DNA from: Lachnospiraceae bacterium
Lineage (GTDB): Bacteria; Bacillota; Clostridia; Lachnospirales; Lachnospiraceae
Length of the DNA: 19,762 nucleotides
NCBI GenBank assembly: GCA_009774375.1
Contig: VSNO01000079.1
Coordinates: 1-19,762 of the forward strand
Reading direction: 5' to 3'
Shown: one piece after another, positions 14,095-19,762 of the stretch
Position numbering within the stretch: the stretch's first letter is position 1
Layout of the letters: each line of letters begins with the position of its first letter
Program-made: the position numbers and the translations under genes
Notes under the pieces: generated by a model
Seen by the model: only the letters and a program-made list of their open reading frames with translations
What the model was told of the DNA's origin: nothing
Databases searched by the model: none

Positions 14095-14841
14095 TCAAGC
14101 AGGGAAGTGCCATCTTCCCTGCTTGCCGCGCCGGGCACCCGTCAGCGCATGCTGACAATCTTCCTCTGGGTGACCGTGCGCATAAAAGACCGCTTCCCGC
14201 AGCACGCTTCTGATATATTTCGCATACCAGATCTGCAGCGGAAGCTGGACAAAACAGAATATAAAAAATATCCCCCCTCTGATCCACAGCCCCCGTGTCA
14301 AATCAAGCAGGACAATAAACTGTACCGCGTTGGACAGCAGCGCCGTCACCGAAATGATCTCTCCGGCCGCCACGACGCCGTTCCTGCTGCCCACCTGCTG
14401 CCTGTGGCTGACCTGAACAGCGATCAGCGCATGGTTCATCAGGATCTGTACCGCGGACATCAGGTCGCAGTCTGAGTATGACGCCACGATACAAAGCCCC
14501 GCCATACCGACCAGCATATTCACGCCCACCCTGAACCAATAGGAACCATATATATACGCCCTGCGCTCCTCCGGCGCCATCGGACACAGGTACATCATCT
14601 TGGGAAGCTGCACCGGGTGCACCATCACCGAGCAGAACGAAAAGATCATCGGCAGCATCAATGCATTTTCGGCGATCACATTCCGCCACGCGATCGCACC
14701 GCTGATCCCCACACGGTTTACAAAGAGCGAAGTGAGGATGAGATAGAATGACATCCAAAAACATGTGTATGCTACCTTATTCTGTTTCACACGGCTCATC
14801 CGAAAATCACACAAAAAATCCCTGATGATATATTTTGCCAT
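14095..14841 (-). CDS. ABC transporter permease (operon gene 2); C-terminus built from a repeat element
   Basis: A 248-residue membrane protein with about six transmembrane segments (YTCFWMSFYLILTSLFVN, ALMLPMIFSFCSVM, YWFRVGVNMLVGMAGLCIVA, ITVALLSNAVQFIVLLDL, GIFFIFCFVQLPLQIW). The ATG at 14841 has a textbook AAGGAGG site and lies 16 nt after the first ATPase gene, its likely partner. The last ~30 codons (from FYAHGHPEEDCQHALTGARR to the stop) coincide with the structured repeat found again at 17708-17798 outside any gene, and the stop codon lies in that repeat's hairpin. So the tail was probably gained or replaced by repeat sequence. Confidence 0.75.
   Translation of the reverse strand: MAKYIIRDFLCDFRMSRVKQNKVAYTCFWMSFYLILTSLFVNRVGISGAIAWRNVIAENALMLPMIFSFCSVMVHPVQLPKMMYLCPMAPEERRAYIYGSYWFRVGVNMLVGMAGLCIVASYSDCDLMSAVQILMNHALIAVQVSHRQQVGSRNGVVAAGEIISVTALLSNAVQFIVLLDLTRGLWIRGGIFFIFCFVQLPLQIWYAKYIRSVLREAVFYAHGHPEEDCQHALTGARRGKQGRWHFPA
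14096..14187. repeat. Structured repeat, copy A (92 bp)
   Basis: A perfect 12-bp hairpin (CAAGCAGGGAAG, 14096-14107, with CTTCCCTGCTTG, 14114-14125) is followed by a 60-base block (14128-14187) containing GTCAGC-GCAT-GCTGAC inside CACCC/GGGTG. The 60-base block matches copy B at 17739-17798 at 57 of 60 positions. It overlaps the 3' end of the minus-strand permease gene. Confidence 0.85.
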
Positions 14842-14857
14842 ATAGACCTCCTTCTGG

Positions 14858-15751
14858 TCAGGAACTGCCATTCACTCCTCCATCTATTCTCTGCTGCACC
14901 CCGCAGGTTCTGTGTGCGTAACCGTACATCAGCTCCTCGATCGTCGGCGCACAAACTGCAAGACGCCCATCATAATGGTTCAGACGGCTGTGCGCGACCA
15001 GCGCTCTCGCCCCGTATCGGTTCTCTTCCAGATAGATCACGCGCTCCGGTGCGATCTGCCGGATCTGATAAGCCTCCCCCGACACCATGCGGTAACGCTC
15101 GCGCAGGTTTTCGATATCCCCCGCAAAGATCTGATCTCCGTTTTCCAGATAGATGATGTGGTCCGCCATGCGGTCAAGATCCTGCGTGAGATGCGTCGCC
15201 AGTATGACACTCCTCGTGCCGTCCTGAATAAACGCCTTCAGTTCCTGAAAAAATGCTTCCCTGAAATCAGGATCAAAATTTCCTGCCGGCTCGTCGAGGA
15301 CCAGCAGCTTCGCATCGTGGGACAGCGCAAACGCAAACTGGCACTTTTGCTTTTCTCCCTGTGAGAGCCTGCCGAACTTTCTCCTCTTTTCCAGCCGGAA
15401 TCGAGACAGATAGCGCTCCATGCGCTGGCGGCTGTAACCGGTGTAATATTTTCCGTACCAGTCCGCATTCCCGATCAGTGTCATCGAAGGGTCGAACAGA
15501 TCCTCCGCCAATACCGTTCCGATCCTGTCGCGGATCTGCTTTTCTTCGGATCTGTAATCCATTCCATCGATCAGAACGCTTCCCTCATCGGCCTGATACA
15601 GACCAAGTATCAGATGGAGCAGCGTCGTTTTGCCCGCACCATTCTGCCCCACAAGACCGCAAATGTAACCGGGCGGAAGCGCGACAGAAATATCATTTAA
15701 TTCAAAAGTACCGAATCTCTTTGTGAGATGATCTATTTGCAGCAGATTCAC
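14858..15751 (-). CDS. ABC transporter ATPase (operon gene 1)
   Basis: A 297-residue ATPase: Walker A GQNGAGKTT (35-43), signature LSQGEKQKCQFAFA, Walker B LLVLDEPAGNFD, switch histidine in LATHLTQDLD, then a ~90-residue C-terminal extension (YLENGDQIFAGDIENLRERY to VNGSS), as in YtrB/NatA-type exporters. The GTG start at 15751 has AAAGGAG nine bases upstream; the reading frame continues into the promoter but is not expected to be used. As first gene of the operon it is expressed from the palindrome-covered promoter upstream. Confidence 0.9.
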   Translation of the reverse strand: MNLLQIDHLTKRFGTFELNDISVALPPGYICGLVGQNGAGKTTLLHLILGLYQADEGSVLIDGMDYRSEEKQIRDRIGTVLAEDLFDPSMTLIGNADWYGKYYTGYSRQRMERYLSRFRLEKRRKFGRLSQGEKQKCQFAFALSHDAKLLVLDEPAGNFDPDFREAFFQELKAFIQDGTRSVILATHLTQDLDRMADHIIYLENGDQIFAGDIENLRERYRMVSGEAYQIRQIAPERVIYLEENRYGARALVAHSRLNHYDGRLAVCAPTIEELMYGYAHRTCGVQQRIDGGVNGSS

Positions 15752-15797
15752 TTTGATCCACTCCTTTCTGCCGTGTCCGACCGCTTGCTGTGATTTT

Positions 15798-15840
15798 ACT
15801 GTATATATTAATATATACACTATATATACAGTCTTGTCAA
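15798..15840 (-). promoter_or_regulatory. Promoter and palindromic operator of the GntR/ABC operon
   Basis: Minus-strand TTGACA (15835-15840), 17-bp spacer, TATATA (15812-15817). Two overlapping palindromes cover it: a perfect 20-bp TGTATATATTAATATATACA (15800-15819) and ACTGTATATAT (15798-15808) with ATATATACAGT (15822-15832). AT-rich TGTATA/TATACA symmetric sites over the promoter are usual for YtrA-type GntR proteins, so the operon's own GntR is the probable repressor. Confidence 0.75.
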
Positions 15841-15866
15841 TGATTCTAAATCAGCTCATCCTAATA

Positions 15867-15895
15867 TTGTGAAAAAAGCCGGTATCGTGTATACT
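15867..15895 (+). promoter_or_regulatory. Promoter of the ATPase-nuclease gene at 15940
   Basis: TTGTGA (15867-15872), 17-bp spacer, TATACT (15890-15895), giving a leader of about 38 nt. It is divergent from the GntR/ABC operon promoter, with only about 25 bp between the two -35 boxes. Confidence 0.6.
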
Positions 15896-15939
15896 GTAGC
15901 CATAACAAACAATTCATCCCAGACAAAAGAGGGTGTTGA

Positions 15940-17697
15940 ATGAACGAAAACAGGGCAGGACTTGGATATCAGGACTTTGAGGAAGTGAGAACAAAACATA
16001 TATTTTATATTGACAAGACAAACTTTATCCGGGAATGGTGGGAATACGCAGATAAAGTTACCCTGATCACACGCCCACGCAGGTTTGGAAAAACCTTAAA
16101 CATGAGCATGACAGAGTGTTTCTTCTCAAATAAATATGCGAACAGAGGCGATCTGTTCGAAGGTTTATCCATATGGGAGGAAAAATCTACTGGCGGGGAA
16201 TATCTGTACAGGGAATTGCAAGGTACGTTTCCGGTAATCTTTTTAAGCTTCGCCAATGTCAAGGCGACCACATATGCAGAAATGGTCTATAAGATTACCC
16301 AGGTAATTACTGAGTTATATAACAATAATGATTATCTCCTGCAGGGAAATCTGCTGAATGAAAAAGAACAGAAGTATTATCAGAAAATAGAACCCGGAAT
16401 AAGCAGCGAATTAGCTGACGGTGCAATACGTTCCATGGCTGGTTTCATGCAGCGTCATTATGACCAGAAAGTGATCATTATCCTGGATGAATATGATACA
16501 CCAATGCAGGATGCCTGGATATCAGGGTATTGGGAAGAGACGATCAGATTTTTCAATGGTCTGTTCAACTCCACGTTCAAGACAAACGAATACCTTGAGC
16601 GCGGATTGATCACAGGAATAACCAGGATAGCCAATGTCTCGCTGCGCGAGCCATCAGAAAGTATCTTCACAGGCATGAATAACCTAAATGTTATCACAAC
16701 AACATCTGATAAATATATGACATGTTTCGGTTTTACAGAGGAGGAAGTCTTTACTGCGCTTGATGATGCAGGATATGGAGCGCAGAAAGCAAAAGTCAAG
16801 AGATGGTATGACGGCTTTACATTCGGTGCCTGCACCGATATATACAATCCGTGGTCGATCGCGTCATTTATAAACGAAGGGGGAAAGTACGACACCTACT
16901 GGTCTAATACAAGCGGGAATGAACTTGTGAGCCAGCTGATCCAAAGAGGGACTCCGAACATAAAACAGACAATGGAGGATCTCCTGCAGGGCAAAAGTTT
17001 CGAGACGCAGATTGACGAAAAAATTGCATTTGACCAGTTAAATGGCAGTGCAGAAGCAGTGTGGAGCCTTTTACTTGCTACGGGCTATCTGAAAGTGCTG
17101 AATCTAAAAACGTTGGATAATGACGAAGAGAGCGCAGGGGAAGAAGGGGATACCTGGTATACGATGACCATAACAAACCTTGAGGTAAAACGAATGTTTC
17201 GCAAGATGGTGAAAAACTGGTTTGGTGGAAATTCTGAAATGCCATACAATAATTTCATCAAGGCTCTCCTGATCAATGACATAGATGGAATGAATGAGTT
17301 TATGAACAGAATCGCGCTCCACAGCTTCTCAAGTTTTGATATCGCCAAAAGTGTATCAGATGATGATGCCCCCGAACGGTTTTATCATGGGTTCGTGCTG
17401 GGACTGATGGTTGAACTTACCGGAAGATTTGAGATCACATCGAACAGGGAAAGCGGCTTCGGGCGATATGATGTCATGCTGACACCCAAAAACAGAGAAA
17501 AAGACTGTGCATACATCATTGAGTTTAAAGTGCATAAACCCCTGAAAGAAAAAGATCTCGCACAGACTGTTATGAACGCCCATTCCCAGATTGATGAAAA
17601 GCAGTATGACGCCAAACTGACCGCCGAAGGATTTTCTTCAGAGCAGATCCGTAAATATGGGTTTGCATTCAGGGGAAAAGAGTGCCTGATCGGATAA
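15940..17697 (+). CDS. AAA-ATPase-like protein (PF09820 type) with C-terminal PD-(D/E)XK nuclease
   Basis: A 585-residue protein of the very common RPRRFGKT family. The N-terminus GYQDFEEVRTKHIFYIDKTN leads to Walker A RPRRFGKT (45-52), Walker B IIILDEYDTP with Asp183-Glu184, then TGITRIANVSLREPSESIFT and RWYDGFTFGACTDIYNPWSI. The C-terminal PD-(D/E)XK part has GRYD511-V-M-L and IIE528-F-K530. All motifs are intact. The family is expanded in Bacteroidota and Clostridia; its function is unknown, though a DNA-processing or defence role is suspected from the nuclease. It is a single-gene unit with a GAGGG site. Its A+T-rich, AGA-using style differs from the GC-richer ABC operon next door, hinting at separate origin. 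Confidence 0.9.
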   Translation: MNENRAGLGYQDFEEVRTKHIFYIDKTNFIREWWEYADKVTLITRPRRFGKTLNMSMTECFFSNKYANRGDLFEGLSIWEEKSTGGEYLYRELQGTFPVIFLSFANVKATTYAEMVYKITQVITELYNNNDYLLQGNLLNEKEQKYYQKIEPGISSELADGAIRSMAGFMQRHYDQKVIIILDEYDTPMQDAWISGYWEETIRFFNGLFNSTFKTNEYLERGLITGITRIANVSLREPSESIFTGMNNLNVITTTSDKYMTCFGFTEEEVFTALDDAGYGAQKAKVKRWYDGFTFGACTDIYNPWSIASFINEGGKYDTYWSNTSGNELVSQLIQRGTPNIKQTMEDLLQGKSFETQIDEKIAFDQLNGSAEAVWSLLLATGYLKVLNLKTLDNDEESAGEEGDTWYTMTITNLEVKRMFRKMVKNWFGGNSEMPYNNFIKALLINDIDGMNEFMNRIALHSFSSFDIAKSVSDDDAPERFYHGFVLGLMVELTGRFEITSNRESGFGRYDVMLTPKNREKDCAYIIEFKVHKPLKEKDLAQTVMNAHSQIDEKQYDAKLTAEGFSSEQIRKYGFAFRGKECLIG

Positions 17698-17707
17698 GAT
17701 TCGGAAT

Positions 17708-17798
17708 CGAGTAGGAAGAGCCTTCTTCCCCTACTCGTGCGCCGGACACCCGTCAGCGCATGCTGACAATCTTCCTCTGGGTGCCCGTGTGCATAAAA
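17708..17798. repeat. Structured repeat, copy B (91 bp)
   Basis: Same layout and strand as copy A at 14096-14187: a hairpin CGAGTAGG (17708-17715) with CCTACTCG (17730-17737), then a 60-base block (17739-17798) matching copy A at 57 of 60 positions. Two stem positions differ from copy A on both arms so that pairing is kept (A-T to G-C, C-G to T-A). It lies between the ATPase-nuclease stop codon and the SGNH start, in the 3' untranslated region. Confidence 0.85.
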
Positions 17799-17814
17799 AA
17801 GGAGTGTTGATCAG

Positions 17815-18672
17815 ATGAAGACAAAAATGGAAAAACTTGACCAGAACTTACAGGCTGTCCCCCTGGAAGCCGGGCTGCGCTTTCAGGATGTCCGTTCTAC
17901 CCCGGCGCGCATCTACGGCTGATCGAGGGGGAATATGCCAGACTGCCGGCCGCGCAGCGCTCCCTTGCCAGCGAAAAGCTGCTGATGCTGCAGGGCTGCA
18001 CCAGCGGCGGGCGGGTGCGCTTCCTCACGGATTCCCGGCGTCTCGGACTGCGCATGCTCGTGACGGACTCCGAGGGATACCCGCACATGGCTTACAGCGG
18101 CTATGCAGGGATCGACTGCTATCTGGGAGAGGGCACTGACCCGGAGTACCTTGGCACCCGCTGGCCGCCGCTGGGAGAGCGGCTCCTGGAGAGTGAATTT
18201 GAACTGCCCGGCACCCTGTCGCTGGTGACGCTGTACCTTCCGCTGTACACCGGCGTCGAACTGCTGGAGCTGGGATTGGAGCCGGGCGCCGCCCTGCTGG
18301 CACCCACGCCCTATGCCCGCGAAACGCCCATCGTCTTCTACGGCTCCTCCATCACACAGGGGGGCTGCGCCAGCCGGAGTTCCAACTCCTACTGCGCCCT
18401 CGTGTCCCGATGGCTGGACAGCGGCTTCTACTGTCTGGGCTTCAGCGGCGGCGCCATGGGAGAACCTTGGATGGCGGAATACATCTCCCAGCTGCCCATG
18501 AGCTGTTTCGTGTACGACTACGACCACAACGCCCCCTCGCCGGACTACCTGCGCCAGACCCACCGCCCATTCCTGCAAACGATCCTCGACAAAAATCCGG
18601 CGCTGCCGGTGATCGCCATGTCCCGTCCTTACCCGAACCTTCCGGGGACGGACAGCGAACGGAGGGAGATGA
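17815..18672 (+). pseudogene. SGNH/GDSL hydrolase, frameshifted and missing its C-terminus
   Basis: The start has GGAG ten bases upstream and reads MKTKMEKLDQNLQ to PARIYG, then stops. One base lost near 17920 explains it, since the next frame continues LIEGEYARLP, TSGGRVRFLTDS and the catalytic block FYGSSITQGG with the nucleophile Ser. The N-terminal SGNH sandwich domain and half of the hydrolase domain are present. Sequence similarity ends at GTDSERREMI (about 18670), where the 3' end of a convergent solute-binding-protein gene begins, so the catalytic Asp-x-x-His at the C-terminus is missing. Family members are esterases of carbohydrate or sialate O-acetyl groups. The product would be inactive. 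Confidence 0.8.
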
Positions 18673-18673
18673 T

Positions 18674-19691
18674 TTATTTACCGATCGTTCTGTCATATGC
18701 AGTCTGCATAGTGTCAATGTACTCCTGAACTTTCAGGGTCTCCAGCTGTGCCAGGTAGCTGTCCCAATCCGCATCGATGTCACTCTTTCCAAGCAGCCAC
18801 TCCGCAAGGCAGCTCTCCACATAGTTCTGGGCGCTTACGCCATAGTCGTTCACAAACTGGCTCTCCTCATCTGTAAACTGCATGCTTGGAAGCGTCACGC
18901 TTGCCGGAGCATTGATATAGAACTCGTTAATGACATCAACCTTGTCATTCTTCATGGTCTCAGTAATGATTTTATTGACAAACATATCATTCGTCATACA
19001 CTTCGGCGTACCGTCGAAAGGCGCTTCATGCTGGGTGATGGTGTCAAAGCTCGCACCGTCCGCCCCGGGTGTCTCGTCATATGTAACCACGCCGTTCTCG
19101 TCAATGTTCTTGACACGATCCGGTCCGCGGTAGCTCATGATCGTCATCGTCTCATTGTAGAACAGGTCTACCCACTGCGCCAGGATCTCAGGATGCTCAC
19201 ACTTGTTTGTGATCGAGAAACCTGTGCCGAGGAAGCTTACATGATTCTGACGTTTGTGTACCATGGGCGCATCCGCGGACGCATTTGCCTTCAAAGGAGC
19301 GATCGCAACATACTGATCCCCATTGTCGCCAAAGCTGCCCGATGCCCATGTGTATGCGGAACCCACGATCGGTGTCGCGCTTGTCAGTTTCGCACTGTAC
19401 TGGTCGCCATCCTGCACAAAACCTTCCTGATCCCAGAGACCGTCCTGCACAAACTTACCAAGTTCTTTGACCGCCGTCTTCCACTCTTCCGTGATCGGCT
19501 CATAGATCACCTTCCCATCCTCTACCACAAAATGGTTGAGTATAGCGCCCGCACTGTTAAATGCCTCCGCATGACCATACGCTCCAAAGAAGCTGCCATA
19601 ACCGTTGATCTGATTGATTGCCAGAGTACTCTTCCATGGTGGTCGGAACCTCCAGTCCCAGATTGTCCAGCCAGGTCTTGTTGATACACAA
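18674..19691 (-). pseudogene. Extracellular solute-binding lipoprotein (ABC sugar uptake), truncated and internally deleted
   Basis: The C-terminal ~330 residues remain: NQINGYGSFFGAYGHAEAFN, YEPITEEWKTAVKELGKFVQ, QNHVSFLGTGFSITNKCEHP, ILAQWVDLFYNETMTIMSYR to AYDRTIGK, matching LplA-like carbohydrate-binding proteins of Lachnospiraceae. Upstream, INKTWLDNLGLEVPTTMEEY lies in a different frame, and the ~30 residues that normally join it (DPNGNG-type loop) are missing, so there is a deletion with frameshift near 19633. The signal peptide, lipobox and first ~130 residues are absent because unrelated sequence begins by 19697. Its permease partners are not in the window. Confidence 0.85.
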
Positions 19692-19696
19692 AAATT

Positions 19697-19762
19697 CTAG
19701 TTTTTACGTAGATAGATTATGCCGCTAAATATGTTTTTCGGCGTAGGTATACTGGAAAAGTA
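19697..19762 (-). other. Unidentified sequence at the right edge, open frame running off the window
   Basis: Minus-strand codons from the window end to a TAG at 19699-19697 read YFSSIPTPKNIFSGIIYLRKN. The segment is A+T-rich, unlike the solute-binding gene it abuts, and contains an ATGCCG/CGGCGT inverted repeat. It could be the 3' end of a mobile-element gene that cut the lipoprotein gene, but I do not recognise it. Confidence 0.2.

Noticed and set aside
14096..17798. The 60-base direct repeats considered as attachment sites of an integrated element
   Set aside because: No integrase, excision gene or phage/ICE module lies between them, the flanking hairpins covary, and one copy lies inside a gene, which fits a dispersed structured repeat better than att sites.
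18410..19684. A 424-codon open frame on the plus strand
   Set aside because: It is antisense to the solute-binding protein remnant and out of frame with the SGNH hydrolase; its translation has no recognisable domain and is rich in the pattern produced by reading a GC-rich gene backwards.
1..19762. CRISPR arrays, tRNA and rRNA genes
   Set aside because: No regularly spaced repeats, cloverleaf-like segments or conserved rRNA stretches were seen on either strand.

Overview
The window looks like an accessory stretch of a Clostridia chromosome, most likely Lachnospiraceae. That placement is an inference from the mix of families (CD3324-type protein, LytTR/DUF3021 pair, holin-like type I toxin, RPRRFGKT-type ATPase-nuclease, YtrA-type GntR with ABC genes, GH42 and LplA-like solute-binding remnants), from AGGAGG ribosome binding sites, and from consensus sigma-A promoters. 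No rRNA, tRNA or CRISPR array was seen.

Layout. 1-650: start of a GNAT acetyltransferase and a CD3324-family gene split by a 159-bp MITE-like element. 650-4480: VanZ-like protein, a TetR/flavodoxin operon behind a perfect 45-bp palindromic operator, a Uma2-type nuclease whose stop codon overlaps a second MITE-like palindrome, and a membrane-anchored Ntn-hydrolase. 4480-5930: a dispersed palindromic repeat, a LytTR/DUF3021 operon and a compact type I toxin-antitoxin locus. 5970-7042: a collapsed GH42 beta-galactosidase gene. 7117-10720: an AAA/nuclease fusion protein, then a PadR regulator with a HAAS-SEDS (FtsW/RodA-like) fusion. 10758-11383: an internally deleted group II intron abutting a second copy of the dispersed repeat. 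11579-15840: an XRE regulator with membrane segments, then a five-gene operon (ABC ATPase, permease, GntR, ABC ATPase, permease) behind a palindromic operator. 15940-17697: a second, different ATPase-nuclease. 17708-19762: a structured repeat and debris of an SGNH hydrolase and a sugar-binding lipoprotein gene that now meet end to end.

Two themes stand out. First, at least three regulators (TetR, PadR, GntR) sit next to long palindromes covering their own promoters, so self-contained, autoregulated membrane or stress modules dominate the live genes. Second, the spaces between them are full of small non-autonomous structured repeats: two MITE-like palindromes, two copies of a 131-132 bp palindromic repeat, two copies of a roughly 90-bp element with compensatory stem changes, and a mini group II intron. 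Three sugar-utilisation genes are clearly decaying.

The most interesting items are the unannotated toxin-antitoxin locus with matching hairpins at the start of both RNAs, the covarying structured repeat that supplies the C-terminus of an ABC permease, and the group II intron remnant joined exactly to the edge of a palindromic repeat.
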